DNA of 54,227 nt, taken from a virus. Under the pieces are notes generated by a model. The model was not told the DNA's origin and searched no databases. It worked only from the letters and a program-made list of their open reading frames with translations. Numbering within the stretch: the first letter of the stretch is position 1; every line of letters begins with the position of its first letter. Below, piece after piece: positions 46,178 through 54,227 of this stretch. A program made the translations under genes and the position numbers. The DNA lies in IMG/VR virus record IMGVR_UViG_3300032249_000551, positions 1 to 54,227 of that record. One strand, written 5' to 3'.

Positions 46178-46479
46178 ATAACTTCTATCGTTGCGTAGTT
46201 TACTACAAACTCACGGAACTTCTTAGGGTCTTCACTAGCCTCGTATGCCCACTCTTCTGGAACTGAGTTAGGTACGTTGATTGAGTAGTGACCTGTGTTT
46301 TTAATCTTGTTGTTTACAAAAGAGGTGTGTTTGCAGTTCTGCTTCTTTACCCACACTGGGCAGTTGCAACGGGTCTGCTTAGACTTAGTTTCTAACTCAA
46401 CCTCAAATACACCAACGCCTTGAGCAGAGATAAACTGCTGAACAGTCATCCACTCTGCACTCATGCTTGGTCCTTTCAT
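46174..46479 (-). CDS. SWIM-type zinc-finger protein
   Basis: 101 residues. TRCNCPVWVKKQNCKHTSFV gives C-x-C-x(8)-C-x-H, the SWIM zinc-finger signature, usually a DNA or protein interaction module. ATG 46479 overlaps the loader's stop (ATGA); ATG 46464 behind AAAGGACCAAGC is an equally good start. Between the DnaC-like loader and helicase genes, so probably a replication or recombination accessory. Confidence 0.6.
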   Translation of the reverse strand: MKGPSMSAEWMTVQQFISAQGVGVFEVELETKSKQTRCNCPVWVKKQNCKHTSFVNNKIKNTGHYSINVPNSVPEEWAYEASEDPKKFREFVVNYATIEVI

Positions 46480-47198
46480 TGGGCACCTCTTAGGTCTGAA
46501 CCTAGTATAGGCACTCTTATAAACGCTTCGTTAGCAAAACTCGCCATTGCTTCGCTGTATTGTGATTCCCAATTTTCTAAACGAACATTGGTAGTAACAA
46601 TTGTAGGCAATCCCTTGTCATAGCGCAGTCTTAGAATCTCATCAAAAGATGTGTCGTCATACTTAGAGCCGTATTCTTTACCTAAATCATCAAGGATTAA
46701 TACTCTGACGTTTAGCCAGTCAAAACGGCAACGACCATGAAACCCATCTAACTCATAACTCATCTCTCGCTTATCTTCACCGTCCATGTCAAAGGTTGAT
46801 TTCTTACGAGATAAAAACTCTGGATAGGTCATGTAGTACACAGGACGAAACTTTAACCCGTACTCAGTTGCATTTAGCCCTAGCAGTTTGCTTGCTAAAG
46901 CATCGTCGTCTGGCAAGTTACGGACAATTTCCATAGCCGCAACAACAGCGTGTGTTGTCTTACCAAGACCAGGACCGCCATCAAACACAAGCCCTACGCC
47001 GTTTACGCCGATGTTTCCAATGCTCTTAATAACCTGACCTGAAGTAACGTCCTCAACCCAGGAAAAAACCTCTCCTGGAAATGACCCTACTTTCTCAGTA
47101 ATGTCACTTGGTTCTAAACCAATAAACCTACGCGGTATGTTTGAAGTACGTAGTAGCCAGTGCTTTTTCAATGGAGACAAAGTATTGATGTCATACAT
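46476..47198 (-). CDS. DnaC-like AAA+ helicase loader
   Basis: 240 residues. Walker A VFDGGPGLGKTTHAVVAA (about 71-88), Walker B VLILDDLGKEYG (about 167-178) and sensor I TIVTTNVRLENW follow the DnaC/DnaI/IstB pattern. Likely loads the phage DnaB-like helicase. The start overlaps the small wHTH-like gene by 8 bases. Confidence 0.8.
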   Translation of the reverse strand: MYDINTLSPLKKHWLLRTSNIPRRFIGLEPSDITEKVGSFPGEVFSWVEDVTSGQVIKSIGNIGVNGVGLVFDGGPGLGKTTHAVVAAMEIVRNLPDDDALASKLLGLNATEYGLKFRPVYYMTYPEFLSRKKSTFDMDGEDKREMSYELDGFHGRCRFDWLNVRVLILDDLGKEYGSKYDDTSFDEILRLRYDKGLPTIVTTNVRLENWESQYSEAMASFANEAFIRVPILGSDLRGAQ

Positions 47199-47346
47199 CT
47201 GTGTTACCCCCTAATTCTTTGTCTAACTTTATTCGGCCCTCATCCGTTATACCAAACCGAGGATTTAAATCTTCATCGTAGTCAACAGAAACAAGCCCTA
47301 ACTCAAATAAATGCATTAGGGCTTGCTCTAGTTGGTCTTCTTCCAA
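47191..47346 (-). CDS. 51-residue winged-helix-like small protein
   Basis: TTG 47346 directly after the upstream TAA (ATG 47316 is an alternative giving 41 residues). MEEDQLEQALMHLFELGLVS then DLNPRFGITDEGRIKLDKEL is the end of a winged helix (L-x-x-GLV...Y-x-(I/L)-T-x-x-G-x-x-x-L). Likely a small DNA-binding or replisome adaptor. Coupled on both sides. Confidence 0.5.
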   Translation of the reverse strand: MEEDQLEQALMHLFELGLVSVDYDEDLNPRFGITDEGRIKLDKELGGNTDV

Positions 47347-47493
47347 TTACTTGTCTTCGTTTTCCTTAAGCCAAGCAGCAAAAGCAATCTGTGTTTCTTC
47401 TTCTGGGACTGAGTGTTCTTCAAGGTATTCCAAGAAGTCTTCGTCTTTCATTAAATCAGGTGTGTCTTTAAATGTAAAACTTAGTATGTTCAT
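47347..47493 (-). CDS. 48-residue acidic small protein
   Basis: ATG 47493 overlaps the preceding TAA (TAATG). Product begins MNILSFTFKDTPDLMKDEDF and is very acidic, helical, ending WLKENEDK. Function unknown. Confidence 0.5.
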   Translation of the reverse strand: MNILSFTFKDTPDLMKDEDFLEYLEEHSVPEEETQIAFAAWLKENEDK

Positions 47494-47801
47494 TATGCTT
47501 TAAACTCCAGTACTCCAACGAAAGCTGTTGGCTTGTCAGTTGTTTTATCAACTCTAGTTGTTTCTAACTTTACGCTTTTGCGAGGTGTCATTGCTAGCAC
47601 CTGTGATTTAATCCAACGCTTACCTGCTGATGCATTTTTCCAAGCTGCTTCTGCACTTACAGCCTCTGCTGGTTGCATTGAGTTTAGATTGTCATCATCA
47701 ATCATTGGAGTAAGAAGGCTGACATTAGCCAACCATGCGCCACCTTGTTCAGTGTTTAGTGTAAGTGTTGCTGTGAACTTCTTTGTAATTTTCTTTGCCA
47801 C
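47493..47801 (-). CDS. Hypothetical protein
   Basis: 102 residues, basic beta-like N-terminus (MAKKITKKFTATLTLNTEQG), then Ala-rich helix and strand-like end (KPTAFVGVLEFKA). Two bases from the winged-helix gene upstream. Not recognised. Confidence 0.5.
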   Translation of the reverse strand: MAKKITKKFTATLTLNTEQGGAWLANVSLLTPMIDDDNLNSMQPAEAVSAEAAWKNASAGKRWIKSQVLAMTPRKSVKLETTRVDKTTDKPTAFVGVLEFKA

Positions 47802-47803
47802 GT

Positions 47804-48787
47804 TTAGTTCTCCTTGCCTTTCAATCGTTTTTCATGTCGCTCTAGTTGTGCACGTCCACTCAAAGAGTTCTGGAACACACGACCGTCACTGGAGATGAGA
47901 GTACCAGATGCTGGAGCCGTCTCAATCTTAGCAGTAACTTTGTTAAGTCCTAGGTTTTCTCTTGCTTGGTTCATCTTCGTGCCGAAGGAGGCTAGGTACT
48001 TCTTGTAAAGGTGAGGAGCCTCGTCCCCAATGTCTTTGAAGTTACGCTCATCCTGCAGGAACAGCCGAAGCAATTCAAGCTCTATGAGCGGGGTTGTTCC
48101 GTACTGTGAGCGGAACTTTCGGAGTGCGCCTGATAGCGATTTGACGGATACAGTTCCTGGAAGTAGCGGGTATTTACGGCCCACTTGGTAACTAAACTCT
48201 GCAGCAACGTCCATCGCTGTCCACTCGTGCTCTGGTCGCTTTCCACGGGTCTTTGGGTCTGACTTACGGACTTTAGGCTGTGGCGCATCCTTGGGTTCAA
48301 TAAGCCCAAAGCCAACCAAATCTTCCGAATCATCGGCGTAGTTTCTCATAGGAACCTTTATTTCTTTAGTGAAACCTTCGGTTTCAGATTCTTTTAATTT
48401 ATAACTAGCTTTACTACTATGGCTATTAGGTACTAATGGTCTAGTAGCTATATAGCTAGGGTGGCTATTAGTCACGTAGTCATGTGAGGTGCGGTAATTT
48501 TTTACCAACTTCTCATCCACATGTTGGTAATTTTTTACCAATATCTTTTTCTTTCCTTGGTAACCGTTTGCCCGCTTACTGGTCTGTGTGGCTATTAGCC
48601 CAACACCCTCTAGCCCCTTGAGGGCGCTACGGACCGTCTTGTCGCTTGATTTGCCAGTCTCTACACAGAGCTGGGCTACTGTGGTCTCTACGAGCCCGCC
48701 AGGGCCCGCAAAACGGCACAGTATGGCAAAGAGACGGAACTGAAAATCAGTTATCTTGGCTGAATAAGCCTCTAGCGGGATGTACAC
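47804..48787 (-). CDS. Winged-helix replication-initiator-like protein
   Basis: 327 residues. Residues about 13-75 form an HTH_36/DnaD-type winged helix: DFQFRLFAILCRFAG, TVAQLCVETGKSSDKTVRSA, LEGVGLIATQTSKRANGYQG. A long polar linker leads to a C-terminal helical region (about 200-290). First gene of the replication operon in transcription order, upstream of the loader, helicase and primase, which fits an origin-binding or primosome-organising role. Confidence 0.7.
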   Translation of the reverse strand: MYIPLEAYSAKITDFQFRLFAILCRFAGPGGLVETTVAQLCVETGKSSDKTVRSALKGLEGVGLIATQTSKRANGYQGKKKILVKNYQHVDEKLVKNYRTSHDYVTNSHPSYIATRPLVPNSHSSKASYKLKESETEGFTKEIKVPMRNYADDSEDLVGFGLIEPKDAPQPKVRKSDPKTRGKRPEHEWTAMDVAAEFSYQVGRKYPLLPGTVSVKSLSGALRKFRSQYGTTPLIELELLRLFLQDERNFKDIGDEAPHLYKKYLASFGTKMNQARENLGLNKVTAKIETAPASGTLISSDGRVFQNSLSGRAQLERHEKRLKGKEN

Positions 48788-48796
48788 AGGCTTAGC

Positions 48797-49390
48797 CTAC
48801 TCCTCATCTTCAAATGGCGATATGTCCTTTTTGTCCAATTGCTCGTTGAGGTGCTGCACAACGGCTTGACCTAACGACTCCATGACCGTGGTGGCTATGA
48901 AGGCGCTCATCATATCCACAAAGACTCCAAGAGCCTTGTGCATCCCATCATGTAGTTCGTCTGGGTCCATACCTAAAAAGGGATTCTCATCCAATTCAAT
49001 CGGGTCCATTCCGTCAGTTACATCCCAAATATCTAATGCCAAGTCTTCAACGGTGTGGATGATTAGATGGTCAGTAAGGCTGTCTGTCCAAACAATTCCA
49101 ATGGCATCTCCAGGAGACAGTTGTCTTAGCAAGTCATTGACTGGGTCTTCACAGACCACAAATGCATCAACCTGTTTGATGATGTGCCCTACATCTGTAG
49201 CGTCACTTAGGAAAGCAGTTACTTTAACTTTGTTCTCTAAGCACTTTCGTATAATGCTTTGAGAGAAGTCATCGTAGTCTGTCTTTACTGGAAAAAGTAC
49301 TTCGGGCGATTGTTCAGAATATTTCGTGAGCAGTTCGTCAATTCCATGTGATACATCCAAATCATCTTCTGAAAAAACAGCGATTTTCAT
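48797..49390 (-). CDS. Hypothetical protein, Rossmann-like N-terminal domain
   Basis: 197 residues. KIAVFSEDDLDVSHGIDELL, KVKVTAFLSDATDVGHIIKQ, VDAFVVCEDPVNDLLRQ, AIGIVWTDSLTDHLIIHTVE show repeated strand-helix alternation as in nucleotide-binding (SLOG/flavodoxin-like) folds. The C-terminal 60 residues are helical and acidic. No catalytic motif found. Upstream of the replication operon. Confidence 0.5.
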   Translation of the reverse strand: MKIAVFSEDDLDVSHGIDELLTKYSEQSPEVLFPVKTDYDDFSQSIIRKCLENKVKVTAFLSDATDVGHIIKQVDAFVVCEDPVNDLLRQLSPGDAIGIVWTDSLTDHLIIHTVEDLALDIWDVTDGMDPIELDENPFLGMDPDELHDGMHKALGVFVDMMSAFIATTVMESLGQAVVQHLNEQLDKKDISPFEDEE

Positions 49391-49397
49391 TGTGCTC

Positions 49398-49673
49398 CTA
49401 AATAGGTGGTAGTCGTCGTGGAGTAGTTAAAACCAATGGTTTATTGATGTATTTGTTTATGATTAGCACAATAAAAGATATTGCTGGTACAGCAACTACA
49501 AACTTTAAATTGATTTCATAGAAGCATGTTAATGCGCCAAAGCTTAACGGCAATGACAGGATGGAGTAAATCTTTTCCTTACCAAGAAACATCTTTAAAC
49601 CAATAGAGACAAGCTCTATAGCAAAAGTTACTGCAAGACTTGAAAGGATTATTGATATAAGTAGGTTAACCAT
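49398..49673 (-). CDS. Multi-pass small membrane protein
   Basis: 91 residues with three hydrophobic segments (about 3-28, 37-52, 57-73) and a polar tail (INKPLVLTTPRRLPPI). Located between the tail genes and the replication block; could be a second holin or an exclusion protein. Not recognised. Confidence 0.55.
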   Translation of the reverse strand: MVNLLISIILSSLAVTFAIELVSIGLKMFLGKEKIYSILSLPLSFGALTCFYEINLKFVVAVPAISFIVLIINKYINKPLVLTTPRRLPPI

Positions 49674-49682
49674 GGGCGCATA

Positions 49683-51947
49683 CTACACCGCCGTGAGGTT
49701 TGTGTACTCTGGTGGATAGGATTTTTCGTAACTTCTAATACGCCAGAATGAGTTTTGAGGCATCCAGTCCTTTAAGGTGTAACCTAAGCGTGGCACCTTT
49801 AGTGGTTTGCTATTGTACACTGAAGAGTATGAGTTACCAACTGTACCTTGCCACACCGCACCAAATGGATTACCGCTAATTGCTGAAAGACTTCCATCAA
49901 AGTAGTCTGTTGACTTAGGGGCTTTCTCTGCTTGTATAGAGTCCAAATAGATTGTGTTTGCTCCAGTACCTGAGAACACAACTTCAAGAGTTGCTATTCC
50001 AGAACCAATACCTACAAGAGCAGTTCCAGGAGTTGCAGCCGAACTACGTACTGTATCTATGTATTCGTCTTGTAACCAAGAAGCAGATGAGGTGACAGTG
50101 TAAGGGGTAGGAGCGTCAGTAGAGACAACTGTTCCTAGGGAGTCTCTTCCTACAAATGTTACGGTGAAATCTGCAGTTGCTTTTTTATAGAAAGACAATG
50201 CATAGTACTGACCCTCTTCAACTGGGAATGAGTTAGAGGTGTATGACCAAGCACCGCTTGTGTTTACTAACTTTGCGCTGTGTGTACCTGAGTAAGACTC
50301 TTCTGGGTAACTCACGTCTTGTGTAACAGTGAGGTTAGTGCCTACTTTTGTCCAACTGTTTGTTACGTTTGTTTCAAAGGTTGGGTTTTTAATAAAGTTT
50401 GTTTTATCAGGATTTAAAAAGATATCTACTGCACGTGCCTCGTCATAGGAAACTGTTTGTCCACTTTGGACGCAAACCATATCTACATAGTACGTTCCAG
50501 CCGCAGACCAAGCAAGTTTAACAGAGGCATACACAGCATCTGTTTTACCGTTTTCAACTAAACCTGTAGTAGTTGTAGTACCAGTAGCTGCTCCGCTTGT
50601 TACAGTAAAAGTGGTTGTTGTCGGTGTTGCAGCAATGGTTGCTCCAGTAAGGTTGAACGCTGTATCTGGGCTTAAAAAACCTGAGATGGTCACTGTTTCT
50701 CCTGCAACCAAATTATGAGCCGAAGAAGTTGTGTACGTAATAGTTCCTGAAGCACCAGTAGCTGTAGACACAGCAACTGACACGTTCTTTGTTGTTCTTG
50801 CGCTAATAGATGCTTGTGCCCAGGTATTTGTAGCTGAAGTTGCTGAGCCAGATGATGCGCTACCAATTTGTACGCCTTTGCCATCGTGGTAAGTGATGGT
50901 TGGAGTTATTGTTCCAGCACTTGCTGGAGACTTTACCTGAGCAGAAAGCGTGTAGTAAGTAGCTGGGTTTACAGGCACACCTTTTCTAACTGGGTCGTCT
51001 AACCCTAGAATCATTGAACCAGCTCCTGTTGCAACAATTTTACAGGTGTAGGTTAAATCAATATTGTTTGAGTTTGTAGGCGGTGTTTGTCCTGTAGATG
51101 AAACAAATTCTGAGGTGTTTGTGCTTATCCAATTACCTGTTGATTGGTAGAAGGTTGAGTCTTGTGCGGTTAGCATAAGGTTATTGGATACGGTTATAGT
51201 TGGTGCATAACCTGTAAGTGCTTCAACATAGGTGCTTAACCCATTTTCTGTTCCTTTATGGGTGTACATATAGATAGCTTCACGTATAAGTTGTTTTTGA
51301 TTTTTAACTGGCAATCCAAGTTCTGGTAAAAGCCCGTAGTTTGCATTTTCCAAAGGAAGCATTGAAGCCACAGTTGAAATGCGAGTGTGGTCTGGCAATA
51401 ACAAATCTAAATAAGTTATTGTTTCTTCTAAGTCAAAAGCAAAAGCATCTATAAAAATTGATAAAGCGGAGTTTGGGTCTACTGGTGATAAAGGGCTTTG
51501 TTCTTTGCTTGTGTAAACTCTTGGTAAATAGCTCAAAAGTTTTTCTGATGTGCTGTGGTTTGTAGGAACTACCGCAGAAATAGAACCTGCAATCACCCAA
51601 GATTGAGCAGATGTAAACAAAAAGATTCTGTAATAAAGTGGTTTACCTGGCACTAAAGGTGGAGTGTTTGGTAAGTCTTCTACCCCACCTCCATCGTTAA
51701 ATGAAGTTTTTGTAAATGAGTCTGTTGCTGATTCATAGACTACAGTTCCGTCTTCTGCAGTTTCTGGGTAAGAATTTTGATTACGGACTATGCGAACACG
51801 ACTGTAAGTTCCTGTTGGAGTTTGCCAGTACAGGTATGCCTCATAAAAGTCAGTAACAAGCAACGACATAGGTTCAACAGAGTACGCAAGTAGTGGGTTG
51901 ATACCGTACTTAGATATTCCATATACCGCGTTACCATAATTAGCCAT
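49683..51947 (-). CDS. Tail/baseplate protein (P2 gpI-like domain) with carbohydrate-binding-like repeats
   Basis: 754 residues. Residues about 1-130 fibronectin-like start; about 135-250 are gpI-like: LLSYLPRVYTSKEQSPLSPV, IDAFAFDLEETITYLDLLLP, LPLENANYGLLPELGLPV, REAIYMYTHKGTENGLSTYV. Then Thr/Ser-rich beta modules, including GTITYTTSSAHNLVAGETVT that recurs in the baseplate J-like gene, and two carbohydrate-binding-like domains (SGTHSAKLVNTSGAWSYTSN; YYALSFYKKATADF). C-terminus PRLGYTLKDWMPQNSFWRIR. Likely a baseplate-wedge/fibre hybrid for host contact. Confidence 0.7.
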   Translation of the reverse strand: MANYGNAVYGISKYGINPLLAYSVEPMSLLVTDFYEAYLYWQTPTGTYSRVRIVRNQNSYPETAEDGTVVYESATDSFTKTSFNDGGGVEDLPNTPPLVPGKPLYYRIFLFTSAQSWVIAGSISAVVPTNHSTSEKLLSYLPRVYTSKEQSPLSPVDPNSALSIFIDAFAFDLEETITYLDLLLPDHTRISTVASMLPLENANYGLLPELGLPVKNQKQLIREAIYMYTHKGTENGLSTYVEALTGYAPTITVSNNLMLTAQDSTFYQSTGNWISTNTSEFVSSTGQTPPTNSNNIDLTYTCKIVATGAGSMILGLDDPVRKGVPVNPATYYTLSAQVKSPASAGTITPTITYHDGKGVQIGSASSGSATSATNTWAQASISARTTKNVSVAVSTATGASGTITYTTSSAHNLVAGETVTISGFLSPDTAFNLTGATIAATPTTTTFTVTSGAATGTTTTTGLVENGKTDAVYASVKLAWSAAGTYYVDMVCVQSGQTVSYDEARAVDIFLNPDKTNFIKNPTFETNVTNSWTKVGTNLTVTQDVSYPEESYSGTHSAKLVNTSGAWSYTSNSFPVEEGQYYALSFYKKATADFTVTFVGRDSLGTVVSTDAPTPYTVTSSASWLQDEYIDTVRSSAATPGTALVGIGSGIATLEVVFSGTGANTIYLDSIQAEKAPKSTDYFDGSLSAISGNPFGAVWQGTVGNSYSSVYNSKPLKVPRLGYTLKDWMPQNSFWRIRSYEKSYPPEYTNLTAV

Positions 51948-51956
51948 TTATAATCC

Positions 51957-52640
51957 TTATCGGATGTCGCCTAGTACAAACCATGTGTCAGTCTCTGTCT
52001 TTATGCAGGTTGCTGCAGAATACTGAACACGGGTATATGGAGCTGCAACGGTTGCTCCTGCAGAAACAATAGTTGTTGTACCAGGTGTCACAGCAGAGAT
52101 GGTTGTTGTTCCAGCTCCAAATTGAGCTACATTTAATTTTGTGCCAATTGGATAAGCAACCGAAGCATTTGTTGGGATTGAAAAAATATTTGCAGTTGCA
52201 ACTGTCATAGTTACTAGCTTGTCTGCATCTGAAAGAACTGCTGTATACGATGCTGTTCGTGCGTTAATACCGATGTAGATTTTTGCATCGTTCAATACTG
52301 GTGCAGTACCAAAAGAAGTTAAAGATGAGCCAGTAATTGTTGATTTAAGAGTAGTTCCAGCAAGAGTTTCTGCAGCAATAGCTGCTACTTGAGCACGGGT
52401 ATTCGCAATACCGATTTCAATATTATTAATGCGGTCTTTAACGGTTGACCAGGTAGTAGTAGTAGTATCAAACCCAGTTGTCCCCCACCCAGAGCTAGTT
52501 AACGGAAAAGTTCCAAGAGTAGTTTCAATAGATGTAACTTCACCCTGAAGGTCATTGATGTGAGACGCAATAACGGTATCTGTAAAGTCAACTTTAGAGC
52601 TAAAGTCGTTCTTAATATTCCCTGGGTAATAGACTGCCAT
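51957..52640 (-). CDS. Tail fibre/appendage-like protein
   Basis: 227 residues. N-terminal helical coiled segment (SHINDLQGEVTSIETTLGTF, TVKDRINNIEIGIANTRAQV) then a Thr/Ala/Val beta-rich C-terminus with the SYTAVLSDADKLVTM motif seen in phage fibre tips. AAAGGTAACTC-ATG ribosome-binding site. Sits between the spike and the gpI-like protein, typical of fibre or receptor-binding genes. Confidence 0.6.
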   Translation of the reverse strand: MAVYYPGNIKNDFSSKVDFTDTVIASHINDLQGEVTSIETTLGTFPLTSSGWGTTGFDTTTTTWSTVKDRINNIEIGIANTRAQVAAIAAETLAGTTLKSTITGSSLTSFGTAPVLNDAKIYIGINARTASYTAVLSDADKLVTMTVATANIFSIPTNASVAYPIGTKLNVAQFGAGTTTISAVTPGTTTIVSAGATVAAPYTRVQYSAATCIKTETDTWFVLGDIR

Positions 52641-52696
52641 GAGTTACCTTTCCATCGTAATGTTGTATTTTCTCTGGTTTACGTGCTAATTACTGC

Positions 52697-53173
52697 CTAA
52701 ACGTGAGTGTGACTAGTGCTTGCCTTTGTAGCCATCTGTGCTTCCAAAGTATTAATCCGTGTTTCGTGATCTTTTAACTTGTTTGCAATAGTTAAAAGAG
52801 TTTTTGTAAGGTCAACTACTTGAGTACCATCAGGCTCTGTTGCGATAATGAGGTAAGGTGCTAAACCAGATAAAGAGATTGAGTTTGAAAGTGGGGTTAC
52901 TAAGTAGGGTTTACTAGCATCCTGATGTTTTCCAAATGACCCTACCCAAACAGGGTATTCCGAATCTCCAGAAACGTAAGAAACCCAAACACCTTGACCA
53001 ACCTTTGGTGGCTCAGAATGAATGCCATGAGGTTCAACAGGCCAAACCCAGTCAGTAACTTCAACACCTGTTGTTTGAGGAACTAGAACCTGTAACCTAC
53101 GTTGATTAAGTGGGTCTCTGTTATTTTGAACAATCCCTCTATAGAACCCAACATTTTTACGAACATTATCCAC
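52697..53173 (-). CDS. Baseplate spike/hub protein (gp5/gpV-like OB fold)
   Basis: 158 residues. GFYRGIVQNNRDPLNQRRLQ VLVPQ, then PPKVGQGVWVSYVSGDSEYP and VWVGSFGK match the phage_base_V/gp5 N-terminal OB-fold. The C-terminal segment (LANKLKDHETRINTLEAQMA) is a coiled coil instead of a beta-helix needle. It marks a contractile-tail baseplate. Overlaps the baseplate J-like gene by 8 bases. Confidence 0.75.
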   Translation of the reverse strand: MDNVRKNVGFYRGIVQNNRDPLNQRRLQVLVPQTTGVEVTDWVWPVEPHGIHSEPPKVGQGVWVSYVSGDSEYPVWVGSFGKHQDASKPYLVTPLSNSISLSGLAPYLIIATEPDGTQVVDLTKTLLTIANKLKDHETRINTLEAQMATKASTSHTHV

Positions 53174-54227
53174 TGTAAGCGCCGATGTTCATGTTGGTTT
53201 CTTTAAACCTAAATATTTCATTGGCAAACCCTGTAAGAGGTGCAAGCCCTGTAACAACTCCTGTTCCAGAAGCTGTTCCAGTAGTTGCGTTAGCTACTAC
53301 GATTCGGTAGTCATCAACAGCTACTACAGGTGCATTTGAAACGTTAAATCCAGCAGCAGATAACGATGTAATTGTAACCGTTCCACCAGCTTTCATAGCA
53401 TGGCGTTGGTTTGTGGTGTAAGTAATGTACCCAGACGCGACTGTGTCTAAGTTGTAACCTACTTTTACATTTGTTGCATTTCCAGTAATGGTAGTACCAT
53501 TTTTATACAACGCAGTTAACTTCGCTGTCTTTACACCTTCAGTTTGATTTAAAATATACTCAATATCTTGAGGATAAATGGTGTCTTGAAATTGCATTCC
53601 AGTGTATCCATAGACTGTAAGTAAAGACTTTTTAATGTTTACATCTACTTCAGTCTGTGTGTATTGACTTAGTTTTACGTACTGAACAGTTACAATTAAA
53701 TCAGAGTACGAAGGAGGTTGCACCGTTACGGTGCTTCCTATCAAAACTTTATCTGACAAATAGTCAGAAACATTGCTTGCTAACTCTGTGTATTCAGAAG
53801 TAACCGTTCCTGAGCTATTTAATCCAGGTTGTTCGTCAGTGTCATTTATACCTCTAGAGGGTGCAATGTATACGGTTACAGAAGTCCAAGTTGAAGCATA
53901 AGCGTTTGCTTTACCAATCCCAGTAACTGACACAGCTAAGTCTTCATAATCTTTTAACGTTACAGCTCTGTTTGACGCTCTTAGAGCAAGTGGTGCAGAC
54001 GCTCTAATCTCATCATTACTTTCAGGTTCTGCCCCACCTACAGCGGCAGCACCGTTAGACACCGTAATAGCAGAGGCAAGAGCGGTGGTAGCAGCTGTTG
54101 TGCTTCCTGGGATATAAGAAATTGTGTCAATTACGTTTGAAGAGATGTTACCTAAGTTTCCTCCGCCTACTGTGTACATTGCTTTAATCACAGAACTAGC
54201 TACTGGTATTGCTCCAGAAACTCCGTC
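53166..54227 (-). CDS. Baseplate J-like protein (partial at 5' end)
   Basis: The frame is open to the window edge, so the N-terminus is missing; a GTG at 54191 is not a convincing start. APLALRASNRAVTLKDYEDL then AVSVTGIGKANAYAS, VTVYIAPSRG, and NIKKSLLTVYGYTGMQFQDT, IYPQDIEYILNQTEGV match the baseplate J/gp47 family of contractile tails. Near residues 240-310 of the visible part lies a GYITYTTNQRHAMKAGGTVT module shared with the 49683-51947 protein. C-terminal FANEIFRFKETNMNIG. Confidence 0.75.
   Translation of the reverse strand, partial: DGVSGAIPVASSVIKAMYTVGGGNLGNISSNVIDTISYIPGSTTAATTALASAITVSNGAAAVGGAEPESNDEIRASAPLALRASNRAVTLKDYEDLAVSVTGIGKANAYASTWTSVTVYIAPSRGINDTDEQPGLNSSGTVTSEYTELASNVSDYLSDKVLIGSTVTVQPPSYSDLIVTVQYVKLSQYTQTEVDVNIKKSLLTVYGYTGMQFQDTIYPQDIEYILNQTEGVKTAKLTALYKNGTTITGNATNVKVGYNLDTVASGYITYTTNQRHAMKAGGTVTITSLSAAGFNVSNAPVVAVDDYRIVVANATTGTASGTGVVTGLAPLTGFANEIFRFKETNMNIGAYSG

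Noticed and set aside
1-54227. CRISPR arrays or insertion sequences
   Set aside because: No regularly spaced direct repeats with unique spacers, and no transposase or terminal inverted repeats seen.

Overview
The window is a 54 kb stretch of a tailed bacteriophage (or prophage-capable phage) genome, most likely infecting a low-to-moderate GC actinobacterium. The host inference rests on a WhiB-family regulator, a DUF7455 zinc protein, DUF6011/DUF6321-type proteins, a proteasome/HslV-like peptidase, and small GCRC and HNH zinc proteins common in actinobacterial phages. A baseplate J-like protein, a gp5/gpV-type OB-fold spike protein and a P2 gpI-like tail protein at the right end point to a contractile-tailed (myovirus-type) virion. 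A tyrosine integrase suggests a temperate lifestyle. Nothing in the sequence fixes the host species.

Layout. (A) 1-7939, transcribed leftward: holin-like membrane proteins, a CHAP endolysin, a proteasome-like Ntn peptidase, an HNH nuclease, a PD-(D/E)XK-like nuclease, GNAT and Arr-like ADP-ribosyltransferase-like proteins, and many tiny Cys-rich proteins. Three small genes here (2613, 2722, 4959) run rightward. (B) 7940-9231: about 1.3 kb of AT-rich DNA with no gene between divergent transcription units. It holds repeated AATAACTATTG motifs and several perfect dyads, so it is a candidate control region or origin. (C) 9232-21912, rightward: a tightly packed early-type operon. Its core is a MoxR-like AAA+ ATPase coupled to a VWA/HExxH protein, followed by many small unknowns, an Api92-like protein and HNH/zinc proteins. 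A strong terminator at 19243 closes it; the integrase, a secreted lysozyme-like protein and two small genes follow, each pair separated by terminators. (D) 21949-49390, leftward: class II ribonucleotide reductase; an accessory enzyme group (HAD-like, GNAT, nucleotidyltransferase); a run of small His/Gly/Ser-rich proteins; SpoVS; then a full replication/recombination set (RuvC, dNMP kinase, Cas4-like nuclease, WhiB, PD-(D/E)XK resolvase, RecA, PolA, SSB-like, SNF2 helicase, DnaG-like primase, DnaB-like helicase, DnaC-like loader, winged-helix initiator-like protein). (E) 49398-54227, leftward: a membrane protein and tail/baseplate genes, the last running off the right edge.

How it fits together. 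Genes are packed with ATGA, TAATG or GTGA overlaps, so most are translationally coupled. The replication block supplies origin loading, unwinding, priming, synthesis, recombination and dNTP supply.

The most interesting unexplained signal is a 13-mer, CCGAAGGGACAAA (A or C at position 4). It recurs roughly every 2 kb in one orientation, inside six different reading frames of block C, and I did not find it in the leftward blocks. Other notable points are the Ser-for-Asp HAD protein, a WhiB with expanded cysteine spacing, an integrase with an embedded GCRC zinc module and a Ser-Lys repeat, an HNH gene whose first zinc module lies upstream of any normal start codon, and at least 15 Cys-rich microproteins. 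I see no tRNA gene and no CRISPR array.
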